64,000 nt of DNA from a bacterium 1XD8-76 (GTDB lineage Bacteria > Bacillota > Clostridia > Lachnospirales > Lachnospiraceae), in the NCBI GenBank assembly GCA_003611955.1, contig RAZE01000013.1, positions 1-64,000 of the forward strand, written 5' to 3'. Numbering within the stretch: position 1 is the first letter of the stretch; every line of letters begins with the position of its first letter. The position numbers and the translations under genes are program-made. Positions 1 to 8,755 of this stretch are shown piece by piece. A model generated the notes under the pieces. The model saw only the letters and a list, made by a program, of their open reading frames with translations, did not search any database and was not told where the DNA came from.

Positions 1-14
1 TTCTGTTTTTAGAC

Positions 15-36
15 ACAAAAACGGAGCCATTGCTCC
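15..36 (-). terminator. Terminator downstream of arcC
   Basis: On the minus strand a GGAGC/GCTCC stem with a 4-nt loop is followed by GTTTTT. It lies about 50 bases beyond the arcC stop codon, so it probably ends that transcript. Confidence 0.7.
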
Positions 37-88
37 AGTAGCGATTGTTCAGCTACTTTTGCAACAGCCCCTTCTGTTTGCCATAAAG

Positions 89-1024
89 TTACGCTGTGAT
101 CACCGTACCCGCTTTGCCGCGGATCGCGTCTTTGACAAGATCCATGGAGGTGATGATCACCGTTCCCTGAGGATTGCTCTCGAGGTAGGAGATGGCGGCT
201 TCGATCTTCGGCAGCATGGTGGTCGCCTCAAACTCTCCCCCCTGAATGTGTGCCCTGGCTTCTTCCGCGTTCATTCGGGAGACGGGAGCCTGATGGTCGG
301 TGCCGAAACCGGTGTACACGGAGGGAACGCCTGTCAGGATCAGCAGGACGTCGGCGTGCAGTTCCGCGGCCAGCTTTCCGGCGATGGCATCCTTTTCGAT
401 GACAGCGGAAGCGCCTTTTAAGTTATGATTTTGCAGGATAACAGGAATACCGCCGCCGCCGCAGGCGATCACGATCTGGTCGGCATCCGCGAGCGCTCGA
501 ATCGCGTCGATCTCCACGATATCGATAGGTTTGGGGGCGGCAACAACGCGGAGGAAACCTTTGCCGGGCTCTTCCTGCACATAATTTCCTTTTTTCAATT
601 CAATATCCGCGTCATCCCGGGACATATAGCGGCCGATCTTTTTGGTCGGCGCATAAAACGCTTCATCGTAGGGATCCACGGTCACCTGCGTCAGGATCGT
701 GCTGACAGGCTTTGAGATTCCGCGGCCAAGCAGCTCTGAGCGGAGTGCATTCTGGATATCGTAGCCAACATACCCCTGGCTCATGGCGGAACAGACGCTC
801 ATGGGCGCCGGCGTGTAGTCGATGTAGACACGTCGAAGCTCCGTCATGGCCTTGTGGATCATGCTGACCTGGGGGCCGTTGCTGTGGGTGATCGTGAGCT
901 GACAGTCCGCCTCCACCAGATCCGCCAGAGCTTTTGCGGTTATTTTGACAGCATCGAGCTGTTCCAGCGTGGTGTGGCCCAGCGCTTTGTGTCCAAGGGA
1001 AACGACAACTCTTTTCTTACTCAT
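89..1024 (-). CDS. arcC: Carbamate kinase
   Basis: A 311-residue protein, the normal length for carbamate kinase, which makes ATP from carbamoyl phosphate and ADP in the cytosol. It has the family's THSNGPQV segment near the N-terminus, the SVCSAMSQGYVGYDIQNAL block and the glycine-rich ACGGGGIPVI loop. The start at 1024 is chosen because AGGAGAGG sits at the right distance; an upstream in-frame ATG at 1156 has no such site. The usual N-terminal GGNAL nucleotide-binding motif reads GHKAL here, which is unusual and might affect phosphate binding. No arginine deiminase or ornithine carbamoyltransferase lies beside it. The divergent neighbour is an organic-anion transporter, so the carbamoyl phosphate may come from another fermentation. 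The family call is firm; the pathway is inferred. Confidence 0.9.
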   Translation of the reverse strand: MSKKRVVVSLGHKALGHTTLEQLDAVKITAKALADLVEADCQLTITHSNGPQVSMIHKAMTELRRVYIDYTPAPMSVCSAMSQGYVGYDIQNALRSELLGRGISKPVSTILTQVTVDPYDEAFYAPTKKIGRYMSRDDADIELKKGNYVQEEPGKGFLRVVAAPKPIDIVEIDAIRALADADQIVIACGGGGIPVILQNHNLKGASAVIEKDAIAGKLAAELHADVLLILTGVPSVYTGFGTDHQAPVSRMNAEEARAHIQGGEFEATTMLPKIEAAISYLESNPQGTVIITSMDLVKDAIRGKAGTVITA

Positions 1025-1265
1025 AAAAAATACCTCTCCTGCGAAAGTTTCTGATTCTGTTTTGATAAAATTCAGTATAGCAAATTTGGGAGATTTTGTA
1101 TAGACTGAACCGATACCTTTCGACGGTATTTTCCATGGTATTTCGGCACTTCGCACCTTGAATTTTTTTGCAAAGTAGAGTAGAATAAGTTCGGATTATG
1201 TAAAAATTCAGGTTCTGTGACCAAAGCATAAAATAATATTATAGAAAGAAAGGAAATGATACACA

Positions 1266-2567
1266 ATGAAAAAGAATCAAAACAAATGGGTAAGCGCTGC
1301 GATTCCGGCTCTTCTGCTCCATTGCAGCATCGGCACGGTCTACTGCTGGTCTATTTTCAGTCAGGAGATCGCGGACTATATCGGTTTTTCCAAGGGGGCG
1401 ACAGAGTGGGCGTTCAGTTTCGCCATCTTCTTCCTTGGCATGTCGGCGGCGTTTCTGGGAAATGTGGTGGAGAAGGATATTCATAAATCCTCGCTGATCG
1501 CGTCGATCTGTTTTGCGGCAGGTATGGCGGGAACAGGGCTTTGCATCTGGTATGGCGGACAGCATCAGGGAAGCGTGATGGTGCTGATCGGCATTTATCT
1601 GTGCTACGGTTTCATCATGGGCATCGGTCTGGGCACAGGATATCTGTCCCCCGTAAAGACGCTGATGCTCTGGTTTGAGGACAGGAAGGGTCTTGCCACC
1701 GGTCTTGCCGTGGCGGGTTTCGGTGCGGCGAAGGCGATCGCAAGCCCGATCATGCAGGCAATGTTGGATAACCTTGGAGAAGGCGGCATCTACAAAATGT
1801 TCCTGATCCTGGCATGTGTTTATTTTGTGATGATGTTTGCGGGACATCTGCTGCTCAAAAAGCCGGAAGGCTGGCATGAGCCCCAGAAGAAAGAAAAGGG
1901 ACAGGGCATTCTCGCTGTCATCAAGACGAGGCCGGTTGCCAACTATATCGGTATCTGGCTGATGTTCTATATCAATATCACCTGCGGTCTTGCGCTGATC
2001 TCCCAGGAGAAGATGATCGTGAAGTGCATCGGCCTGGCGGGTGCGGTGGGCGTGGTCTCCACGGTATCGGCTATCTTCAATGCGGGCGGTCGTCTGGGCT
2101 TTTCCGCGTGGGCTGACACCATGAAAGACAGAAACACGATCTACAAGCTGATCTTCATTCTCTCCATCGCGTTTACCGGGCTGGTGATGGTGACAGGCGG
2201 CATCAAGAACGGCCAGGGCAATATGCTGTTTGTGGTTCTTGTGCTGGGGCTGATCTTCGTTGTCAATGCCGGTTACGGCGGCGGTTTCTCCAATGTGCCG
2301 ACGCTATTGTCCGACCATTACGGCATGGGCAGTATCAGCGCGCTCCACGGTATTACTCTGTCCGCCTGGGCGTTCGCGGGACTGACGGGCAACCAGATCG
2401 CGAATCTGATCGTGAACAGCACCGGAGAATTTATGACGGATTCCCACGGCAACAGCATCAACCCTGTGGGCTATCAGAACGTGCTCTACTTCACGCTGGT
2501 GCTCTATATCGTTGCACTGCTTTTGAGCGTGTTCCTTGTGCGGCCGATGAATAAGGACACGAAATAA
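1266..2567 (+). CDS. OFA-type major facilitator transporter
   Basis: A 433-residue polytopic membrane protein with about 12 hydrophobic segments, matching the oxalate/formate antiporter (OFA) branch of the MFS. Typical features are the N-terminal GTVYCWSIFSQ helix and the GTGYLSPVKTLMLWFEDRKGL stretch between helices 4 and 5. A second glycine-rich block, NAGYGGGFSNVPTLLSDHYG, lies in the C-terminal half. The ATG at 1266 follows GAAAGAAAGGAAATG. It is transcribed divergently from arcC across a 241-base gap, which suggests a shared role in taking up or exchanging a small organic anion. The substrate cannot be told from sequence. Confidence 0.85.
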   Translation: MKKNQNKWVSAAIPALLLHCSIGTVYCWSIFSQEIADYIGFSKGATEWAFSFAIFFLGMSAAFLGNVVEKDIHKSSLIASICFAAGMAGTGLCIWYGGQHQGSVMVLIGIYLCYGFIMGIGLGTGYLSPVKTLMLWFEDRKGLATGLAVAGFGAAKAIASPIMQAMLDNLGEGGIYKMFLILACVYFVMMFAGHLLLKKPEGWHEPQKKEKGQGILAVIKTRPVANYIGIWLMFYINITCGLALISQEKMIVKCIGLAGAVGVVSTVSAIFNAGGRLGFSAWADTMKDRNTIYKLIFILSIAFTGLVMVTGGIKNGQGNMLFVVLVLGLIFVVNAGYGGGFSNVPTLLSDHYGMGSISALHGITLSAWAFAGLTGNQIANLIVNSTGEFMTDSHGNSINPVGYQNVLYFTLVLYIVALLLSVFLVRPMNKDTK

Positions 2568-2638
2568 ATTTTTAGGTGATCGGGCGCAGGAAAGCGGACC
2601 ATATGATCAGAGTGAGGAAAAGAATGTACGAGGAAGTT

Positions 2639-3640
2639 ATGATTTCAGTAAAGGACGTGAGCAAGAGCTTCGCGTCAAAGGATGCTGTGGTAAATGCGCT
2701 GGATCACATCAATCTGGAGATACATAGAGGAGAGATATACGGAATTATCGGTATGAGCGGAGCCGGAAAGAGCACGCTGGTGCGGTGTCTGAATTTTCTG
2801 GAGCGGCCCACTGCGGGGACGGTCTGCATCGAGCAGAATGATCTGTCGGCGATGAGCGAGGAGGAGCTGCGAAAGCTGCGGACGAAGATCGCGATGATCT
2901 TTCAGCACTTTAATCTGCTGATGCAGCGGACCGTGTTGGACAATGTATGTTTTCCGCTGGAGATCGTGGGCGTTCCCAAAAAGAAGGCAAGAGAGAAGGC
3001 GGCGGAACTGTTAAAGATCGTGGATCTGGAGGAGAAGGCAAAGGCCTATCCGGCCCAGCTCTCCGGCGGTCAGAAACAGAGAGTGGCGATTGCGAGAGCG
3101 CTCGCCATGGATCCGAAGATTCTGCTCTGTGATGAGGCGACCAGTGCGCTGGATCCGACGACCACGAAGTCTATTCTGGCGCTCTTAAAGGATATCAATA
3201 GGCGGTTCGGCATCACGATGGTCATCATCACACACGAGATGGCTGTGGTGCAGGAGATTTGTACCCATGTGGCGATCATCGATCAGGGGAGCCTGGCGGA
3301 GAGCGGGAAGGTGGAGGAGGTTTTCTCCCATCCGAAGACGAAGGCGGGCAGGAAACTGATCTATCAGGGCGGGGACAAGGATTACAGCCTGATGCACGGA
3401 AAGAAATGCATCCGTATCGTGTTCTCGGAAAATTCCTCCTTTGAGCCGGTGATCGGCAATATGATCCTGGAGTGTAAAGCGCCGGCCAATATCCTGTTGG
3501 CGGATACGAAAGATATCGGCGGCATCGCCCACGGGCAGATGATACTGCAGCTGCCGGAGGATGAAAGGATCGCAAATCATATGATAGAGTATCTGCGGGA
3601 GAGAAAACTGGGAGTGGAGGTGCTGGAAGATTATGTTTGA
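2639..3640 (+). CDS. metN: Methionine ABC transporter ATPase (MetN)
   Basis: The ATPase of a D/L-methionine importer. Visible in order are Walker A (GMSGAGKST), the Q-loop (FQHFNLL), the ABC signature (LSGGQKQR), Walker B (ILLCDEATSALD) and the switch His (ITHEMA). A C-terminal NIL domain of about 75 residues follows; in MetN it senses intracellular methionine. Two ATGs lie upstream in frame (2603, 2624), but the one at 2639 gives the family's usual MISVKDVSKSF start and has GAGG five bases before it. It overlaps metI by 8 bases. No MetQ binding lipoprotein follows. Confidence 0.92.
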   Translation: MISVKDVSKSFASKDAVVNALDHINLEIHRGEIYGIIGMSGAGKSTLVRCLNFLERPTAGTVCIEQNDLSAMSEEELRKLRTKIAMIFQHFNLLMQRTVLDNVCFPLEIVGVPKKKAREKAAELLKIVDLEEKAKAYPAQLSGGQKQRVAIARALAMDPKILLCDEATSALDPTTTKSILALLKDINRRFGITMVIITHEMAVVQEICTHVAIIDQGSLAESGKVEEVFSHPKTKAGRKLIYQGGDKDYSLMHGKKCIRIVFSENSSFEPVIGNMILECKAPANILLADTKDIGGIAHGQMILQLPEDERIANHMIEYLRERKLGVEVLEDYV

Positions 3641-4295
3641 CGCTCAGACGGTTGCCATGCTGGCGAAAGAGACATGGATTACCATTTATATGACGCTCAC
3701 ATCGACGGCGATGGCCTATCTGATCGGACTGCCGATGGGAGTGACGCTGGTGGTGACGGCGAAGGAGGGACTGAAGCCCCATCCTGTGGTGTATAAAGTG
3801 CTGGATTTTGCGGCGAATATTGTGAGAAGCGTTCCTTTTTTGATCCTGCTCATCATGTTGATACCCTTTACAAGGCTGATCGTCGGGAAAAGCTACGGTG
3901 CTACAGCGACTATCGTGCCGCTGACGATTGCCGCCGCGCCTTTTATCGCAAGGCTGGTGGAATCTTCCCTTCTGGAGGTGGATAAGGGAGTGGTGGAGGC
4001 AGCCCAGAGCATGGGGGCCAGCAACTGGAATATTATATGGAAAGTGCTGCTTGCGGAGGCGAGGGTATCCCTGATCGTGAACGGGACGATTGCCCTTGCG
4101 ACGATTCTCGGGTACTCGGCCATGTCCGGCGCTGTGGGCGGCGGCGGCCTCGGGGATGTGGCGATCCGGTACGGCTATCATCGATACCAGATGGGGATCA
4201 TGATGGTGACGGTGGTACTGTTGGTGCTGTTAGTGCAGGTGATGCAGTATATAGGGACAAGGATCTCGAAGAAAATGGATAAAAGAAACAGATAA
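3633..4295 (+). CDS. metI: Methionine ABC transporter permease (MetI)
   Basis: A 220-residue inner-membrane permease with about five hydrophobic helices. The EAA coupling loop is visible around EAAQSMGASNWNIIWKVLL, followed by the family's SAMSGAVGGGGLGDVA motif. It is translationally coupled to metN by an 8-base overlap and is followed at once by a strong terminator. The operon therefore ends without metQ, and the substrate-binding lipoprotein must be encoded elsewhere. Confidence 0.92.
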   Translation: MFDAQTVAMLAKETWITIYMTLTSTAMAYLIGLPMGVTLVVTAKEGLKPHPVVYKVLDFAANIVRSVPFLILLIMLIPFTRLIVGKSYGATATIVPLTIAAAPFIARLVESSLLEVDKGVVEAAQSMGASNWNIIWKVLLAEARVSLIVNGTIALATILGYSAMSGAVGGGGLGDVAIRYGYHRYQMGIMMVTVVLLVLLVQVMQYIGTRISKKMDKRNR

Positions 4296-4334
4296 AATAA
4301 AACGCCCCGGCTCACTCGCCAGGGCGTTTTATTT
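4295..4334 (+). terminator. Terminator of metNI
   Basis: A 13-bp perfect stem (4295-4307 with 4322-4334) ends in GTTTTATTT. Because both arms are A/T-rich at the base it could work in both directions. Confidence 0.85.
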
Positions 4335-4664
4335 GCTTTTAAAACAAGGGGGAGATATGAAAAGTGTATTAGATGCAGGAACCTTTCCGAAATCTTCAAT
4401 TAAGAAGGTGGGGTAGTATCGGTAGGTTTGTTCCCTGCTCTATGTTTATTATCATAAATGGTAAATGTGTCAAAAGTGTGGCAGGAATCTAAAAGAAAAA
4501 TTTTTTTTATTAAGAAAATATAAAGGAAAAGAAAAGAATCCAAAAATATGACCTTTTTTGCGTGAAATTTTACTCTGGACATGTTTTGCGGATAAACGTA
4601 TACTGGTATTGTACCCGGAAATGACAGGAATATTCCTGGCGGAAAATGCGCGGCGAGGTGTATT
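4335..4664. other. Intergenic region with promoter for the ParA-like gene
   Basis: About 330 bases without a clear gene. A 19-codon frame at 4357-4416 follows a good SD (AAGGGGGAG) but resembles nothing I know and could be a leader peptide or a remnant. Before the ATPase gene, TGGACA (4576-4581) and TATACT (4599-4604) with a 17-base spacer form a likely sigma-A promoter. No terminator-antiterminator structure was recognised. Confidence 0.5.
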
Positions 4665-5453
4665 GTGGGAAGGACGAAGACCATATGTTTTTGCAATAAT
4701 AAAGGAGGAAGCGGGAAGAGCACATCCTGTTCCAACATCGGATATGCGATGTCTCTTTTGGGATACAGGGTGCTGCTGATCGATGGCGACATGCAGCTCA
4801 ATCTGTCCCTCTCCTTTTTTGACGAGGATGATGTGCTGGAGATGGCAAAGGGGGAGAGGAACCTGTATATGGCGGTGAAGAACGGACGGGATCTGCAGGA
4901 TTATATCGTGCCTACGCCGTACGAAAATCTGGATATCATTCCCTCCTCGACGCTGATGAGTTCCATTGAATACGAGCTGTTCGCGAAGTGGCAGCGGGAG
5001 TTTATTTTAAAAAAGGCGTTGAGGAGCGTCAGGGAGTCTGAAAAATACGACGTGATCCTGATCGATGCGCCGCCCACACTGGGCGGATGGGTGATGAACA
5101 TACTCTGCGCTTCGGATAAGATGATCATTCCCGTGGAGTCAAGCCCCTGGGGGCTGTTCGGCCTGGCGAATATGTTTGAATTTCTGGGCGGGGCGAAAGA
5201 GATCGCGCCGGAGTTGGAGCTGATGGGGATCGCGATCACCAAGGTGGACGAGCGAAAAAATTATTTCAGGCAGACAGTGGAGACACTGAGGGAATTGGAG
5301 GATGTAAAAGTATTTGAAAATTATATCCATGTGGACAGCGCGATAGAATGGGCACAGGATGATTCCAGTCCTGTTCTTGTGTATAAAAAGAGCAGCAGAA
5401 GCGCAAAAGAATATTATGAGTTGGCGAAGGAGGTCATTGCATTATGTCAGTAG
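4665..5453 (+). CDS. ParA/Soj-like P-loop ATPase
   Basis: A 262-residue member of the ParA family. The deviant Walker A is CNNKGGSGKSTSC near the N-terminus, followed by LLIDGDMQLNLS and the Walker B-like VILIDAPPTLGG. The start is a GTG with GCGAGG about six bases upstream. The family places plasmids, chromosomes or other cargo using ATP-driven DNA binding. No ParB follows; instead a 70-residue Lys/Ala/Pro-rich protein overlaps its 3' end by 10 bases and is probably its partner. The gene sits in chromosomal surroundings, so a role in positioning something other than a plasmid is possible. Confidence 0.8.
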   Translation: MGRTKTICFCNNKGGSGKSTSCSNIGYAMSLLGYRVLLIDGDMQLNLSLSFFDEDDVLEMAKGERNLYMAVKNGRDLQDYIVPTPYENLDIIPSSTLMSSIEYELFAKWQREFILKKALRSVRESEKYDVILIDAPPTLGGWVMNILCASDKMIIPVESSPWGLFGLANMFEFLGGAKEIAPELELMGIAITKVDERKNYFRQTVETLRELEDVKVFENYIHVDSAIEWAQDDSSPVLVYKKSSRSAKEYYELAKEVIALCQ

Positions 5454-5656
5454 GAAAGGGAAGTATTCAGAGAGCGGCGAAAGTGAAGGACGCGGCGGAG
5501 AAGAAGGAGGCTCCGGCTAAAAAGGCGGCAAAGGCTCCCGCAAAGAAGAAGGATACGGTGGTGGCAGCGTCCGTTGTCTCTTCGGATGATATCCATGAGA
5601 AGAAATTTGAGGCGGTGAGCCATATTTACTGCGAACTGCCGACATATCTCCTGTAA
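5444..5656 (+). CDS. Small Lys/Ala/Pro-rich protein linked to ParA
   Basis: A 70-residue basic protein whose first half is repeats of KK, APAKK and KAPAKKK, like the tail of histone H1 or HU proteins. A more ordinary C-terminal half ends in HIYCELPTYLL. The ATG lies inside the end of the ParA-like gene (10-base overlap), so the two are translated together. The composition suggests non-specific DNA binding, perhaps linking the ATPase to DNA. This is inferred from composition and position, not from a recognised domain. Confidence 0.55.
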   Translation: MSVGKGSIQRAAKVKDAAEKKEAPAKKAAKAPAKKKDTVVAASVVSSDDIHEKKFEAVSHIYCELPTYLL

Positions 5657-5722
5657 TGTTATCGAAGGGGCGTTGTCCATGAAAGTGTCAGACAACAATT
5701 ATCTGCTGAAGGAGTGAGAGAG

Positions 5723-5893
5723 ATGGAAACCTGGTATTATGAAGTGGTGAGTATCGAGGGGGATTATGCGAACCTGAGAAGGACGGATATAGAATCGGAG
5801 GATCTGAAACTGGTGGCGAGAGCTTTGCTGCCGGCGGAGATCGCGGAGGGGACAAAGCTGAAATATGAAATGATGCAGTATGAGATCTGTTAG
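5723..5893 (+). CDS. Small protein, DUF3006-like
   Basis: A 56-residue protein that begins METWYYEVVSIEGDYANL and continues with a hydrophilic turn and a LLPAEIAEGTKL segment. The pattern 'identity strand, EGDYA, LPAE-EGT' resembles the small DUF3006 beta proteins of Firmicutes, whose function is unknown. The SD GAAGGAG is well placed. It follows the basic ParA partner by about 65 bases, which carry a GTTGTC/GACAAC inverted repeat. Confidence 0.5.
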   Translation: METWYYEVVSIEGDYANLRRTDIESEDLKLVARALLPAEIAEGTKLKYEMMQYEIC

Positions 5894-6024
5894 CGCGGCG
5901 GGGCCGGGCGTTCCACAGGGGGCTTTGTAGGGTCAGATGGAGAAATAAGATGGAAAAATGGCATACTCTAAAGGAGAGGGTACACAACTTCGCGGGATGG
6001 ATCGGGGAGGAAGAGAGTGACAGG

Positions 6025-6972
6025 ATGACGAAAAGATGGAAGGCGGTACTGTGCGGCGTATGTGCGGCGCTTATGCTTGCGGGCTGCGGCGCTGCGGGAG
6101 ACGATATACAGAAGGTGGAGCAGGAGGATATGGCGGAGCAGTTTCCACCGGAAGAAGAGGATGCCGGCGCTGAGAAGGAGGATGCTGACGGAGCGCCGGA
6201 GGAAGAACAGCAGGAAAAGACAGAGGCGGAGGAGCAGGGGAAGAGCGAAGCCCCGGCAGACCTGCCGGCGGTTGTGATTATTGAGAATGAGGAACAGGAG
6301 TATACGGAGGGCGATAAGGTCGTCCTGACCGCCAGCTATGACCACGTGTCGGTCACGGTGGAGGAAAACGAGGCCGCCACGCAGGCGATCATGGCGGAGT
6401 TTGAGAAGCGGGAGAAAGCGTTTCAGGAAAGCGTTGCGGAGCTTGTCGAATGGGCGAAGGAAGATACGCTGGTGATGGACAGCGGCATGTCTTACAGCGA
6501 GCAGAAAGGATATGAGGTAAAGAGAAACGACGGGCATATTTTGTCCTTTGCCACCGGTTCAGGCGGATTTGAGGGCGGCGCTCACGGCTACTATATGGAC
6601 TACGGCCTCAACTTTGACGCGAAGACGGGGCAGGTTCTGACAATAGCGGATATTGCACAGGATGAGGCCGCGTTTCAGGAGATATGCGTGCAGGAGATGC
6701 TGCGGCAGTGCGAGGATCTGAGGGCGGAGGGGCTTCTCTTTGACGACGAGATGTTGGACGCCGTAGGCGGTCTGCAGGGAATCCTGGAGGGCAAGATGGA
6801 AGGCGAGGAGTGGTACTTCACGGAGGAAGGCATCTGCTTTATCTCCAACATCTATGAAATCGCGCCCTATGCGGCGGGGAATTTTCTGTTTGATATCCCC
6901 TATGAGATGATCGATGAGACGCTGAAGGAGGAGTACAGAGGACGCAGCGATCAGGAGGCCGGAGCATCGTAA
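6025..6972 (+). CDS. Lipoprotein with DUF3298 domain (RsiV-like)
   Basis: A 315-residue predicted lipoprotein. A basic, hydrophobic signal peptide ends in the lipobox LMLAGC. A long Glu-rich linker (about residues 30-85) follows, and then a domain with GGFEGGAHGYYMDYGLNFDAKTG and WYFTEEGICFISNIYEIAPYA. That pattern is typical of DUF3298, found in the anti-sigma factor RsiV and in some polysaccharide deacetylases. There is no cytoplasmic anti-sigma segment here, so it is an exported protein of this fold rather than RsiV itself. The ATG at 6025 is chosen because it directly precedes the signal peptide. Its 3' end overlaps the convergent YxeA gene by 22 bases. Confidence 0.75.
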   Translation: MTKRWKAVLCGVCAALMLAGCGAAGDDIQKVEQEDMAEQFPPEEEDAGAEKEDADGAPEEEQQEKTEAEEQGKSEAPADLPAVVIIENEEQEYTEGDKVVLTASYDHVSVTVEENEAATQAIMAEFEKREKAFQESVAELVEWAKEDTLVMDSGMSYSEQKGYEVKRNDGHILSFATGSGGFEGGAHGYYMDYGLNFDAKTGQVLTIADIAQDEAAFQEICVQEMLRQCEDLRAEGLLFDDEMLDAVGGLQGILEGKMEGEEWYFTEEGICFISNIYEIAPYAAGNFLFDIPYEMIDETLKEEYRGRSDQEAGAS

Positions 6973-7331
6973 TTGCTCCGGACAGCATCAGGCAGTTCCT
7001 CATACTGTACTTCCTCCCACGCGGTGACACCGCGGACGGGCATCACGGTCAGTCGGATATAGGCCCCTTCGGTCAATTCTTTTGACGCGCTGAACGTGAT
7101 GTCTTTTTTTCTGCCCTTTTCATCGAGCGCAGAAAGAGTATAGGAGTAGGGCAGGCTGCCCTGGAAGTTGATCACGCCGCCCTGGGGATCGATCTGTTCG
7201 CCGCGGGTGTTGTCGATCTGCGCGTAATAATAAGCGGTTCCGAATTTTGGGATAATCAGGGTGAAAAGACAGATCAGTCCCAGCACGGCTGCGATGAGTA
7301 TGGTTATCTTGAGTATGATTTTCTTTGACAT
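6951..7331 (-). CDS. YxeA family protein
   Basis: A 126-residue protein with one N-terminal hydrophobic segment (residues about 8-28) and an extracytoplasmic domain containing TAYYYAQID, LPYSYTLSALDEKGRKKDITF and LRLTV-like strands. This fits the YxeA family (formerly DUF1093), a small secreted beta fold of unknown role in Firmicutes. The start follows AAAAGGAGACC. It ends inside the 3' end of the convergent DUF3298 gene. Confidence 0.7.
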   Translation of the reverse strand: MSKKIILKITILIAAVLGLICLFTLIIPKFGTAYYYAQIDNTRGEQIDPQGGVINFQGSLPYSYTLSALDEKGRKKDITFSASKELTEGAYIRLTVMPVRGVTAWEEVQYEELPDAVRSNYDAPAS

Positions 7332-7494
7332 ATCAGGTCTCCTTTTTTGTGATGTAAGTGCCGGCGCGGTTTGTGCGGCCGGTTTTTTGATTGTCTTATG
7401 GTATCATGGAAACCTTACGGAAATCTTGCGGGAACCTTTCGGCAAGCTTACGTTTTACTCTCCTTTCATCTTTATATTCGGATGGCGGTTGACA

Positions 7495-7536
7495 AATTTA
7501 AAACCTATTGCAATAGTATGTAAGTTGGTTTATAAT
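7495..7536 (+). promoter_or_regulatory. iscS promoter with Rrf2-type operator
   Basis: TTGCAA (7508-7513) and TATAAT (7531-7536) with a 17-base spacer make a good sigma-A promoter. A second possible -35, TTGACA, lies at 7489. The 20 bases 7500-7519 match 17 of 20 with a site in the cysK promoter (10877-10896). The shared core is AAAACCTATTG..ATAGTA. Lying across the -35 region, it is placed to repress; the nearby IscR-like protein is the obvious candidate. Confidence 0.6.
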
Positions 7537-7564
7537 GGGGGCAGATGGAAGAAAGGAGAGCGTT

Positions 7565-8755
7565 ATGAGGATATATGCGGATAACGCGGCGACGACAAAG
7601 ATGTCGAAGGCCGTGATAGATATCATGGCGGAGTGTATGGGAGAGACTTACGGAAATCCGTCCAGTCTCCACAGTTCGGGTCAGCGGGCGGCAGAGGTGC
7701 TGGCCGGGGCCAGGGAGAGCGTGGCGCTTACGCTGGGGGCGGAGCCGAAGGAGATCACCTTCACATCCGGCGGCAGCGAGGCGGACAACCAGGCGATCCG
7801 CTCGGCGGCCGGATGGGGAAAGAAGGTGGGGAAAAGACATCTGATCTCCACGGCGTTTGAGCATCACGCGGTGCTCCACACGCTGGGGAAACTGGAGGAG
7901 GAAGGCTTTGAGGTGACCCTTCTGCCGGTGCACGAGGACGGTATCGTCCGGGTGGAGGATGTGAGGGCGGCATTGCGGGAGGATACGGCATTGGTCAGCG
8001 TCATGTTCGCCAACAATGAGATCGGAACAGTGCAGCCGATAAAGGAGATCGGAGCGCTCTGCAGGGAAAACGGCGTTATCTTTCACACGGACGCAGTGCA
8101 GGCGGCAGGGCATATACGGATCGATGTGAAGGAGATGCAGATCGACATGTTGTCGCTCTCGGCGCATAAGTTTCATGGGCCGAAAGGAGTCGGGGCGCTG
8201 TATGTGAGAAAAGGCGTTCCCCTGTTTGCGTTTATAGAAGGCGGCGCCCAGGAGCGGGGAAGGCGCGCCGGGACGGAAAATGTGCCGGGGATCGTCGGGA
8301 TGGCCAGGGCGCTGGAGCTGGCGGCCGCAAATCTCGAGGAAAACGGGACATACGAGGGAGCGCTGCGGGATGCGCTGATAGAAGGGCTGGCAAAAATCCC
8401 CCACTCCCGGTTAAACGGAGACCGGGAAAAGAGACTGCCGGGAAACGTGAATTTTTGTTTTGAGGGGATCGAAGGGGAATCGCTGCTGTTGCTGCTGGAT
8501 GCCAAAGGGATCGAAGCTTCCTCCGGTTCGGCATGTACATCGGGGTCTCTGGATCCCAGTCATGTACTGCTGGCGATCGGCCTGCCCCATGAGGCGGCGC
8601 ACGGCTCCCTTCGGCTGACTCTGTCCTCGGAAAATACGATGGAGGAAGTGGAGTATATGGTGGAGGAGATCGCCGGGGTGGTGGAATATCTGCGCGGTAT
8701 TTCCCCGGTGTGGGAAGAGCTGGAGAAAGGAGAGAGAAGACATGTTATACAGTGA
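7565..8755 (+). CDS. iscS: Cysteine desulfurase (IscS/NifS)
   Basis: A 396-residue PLP enzyme that takes sulfur from cysteine for Fe-S clusters and tRNA thiolation. Visible are the N-terminal MRIYADNAATTKM, the PLP lysine in SLSAHKFHGPKG, and the active-site loop ASSGSACTSG whose cysteine carries the persulfide. The ATG at 7565 follows GAAAGGAGAG; an ATG 30 bases upstream has no SD. The gene overlaps iscU by 14 bases and heads the iscS-iscU-mnmA cluster, which fits both Fe-S assembly and 2-thiouridine synthesis. Confidence 0.95.
   Translation: MRIYADNAATTKMSKAVIDIMAECMGETYGNPSSLHSSGQRAAEVLAGARESVALTLGAEPKEITFTSGGSEADNQAIRSAAGWGKKVGKRHLISTAFEHHAVLHTLGKLEEEGFEVTLLPVHEDGIVRVEDVRAALREDTALVSVMFANNEIGTVQPIKEIGALCRENGVIFHTDAVQAAGHIRIDVKEMQIDMLSLSAHKFHGPKGVGALYVRKGVPLFAFIEGGAQERGRRAGTENVPGIVGMARALELAAANLEENGTYEGALRDALIEGLAKIPHSRLNGDREKRLPGNVNFCFEGIEGESLLLLLDAKGIEASSGSACTSGSLDPSHVLLAIGLPHEAAHGSLRLTLSSENTMEEVEYMVEEIAGVVEYLRGISPVWEELEKGERRHVIQ

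Noticed and set aside
2603..2638. Upstream ATGs as the metN start
   Set aside because: They add residues not seen in MetN; the ATG at 2639 has an SD and matches the family start.
6951..6972. Frameshift or misassembly at the DUF3298/YxeA overlap
   Set aside because: Both frames end naturally with family-like C-termini; a plain convergent overlap explains it.
7361..7388. Terminator hairpin between YxeA and iscS
   Set aside because: Only a 5-bp stem and no rightward gene ends there, so probably chance.
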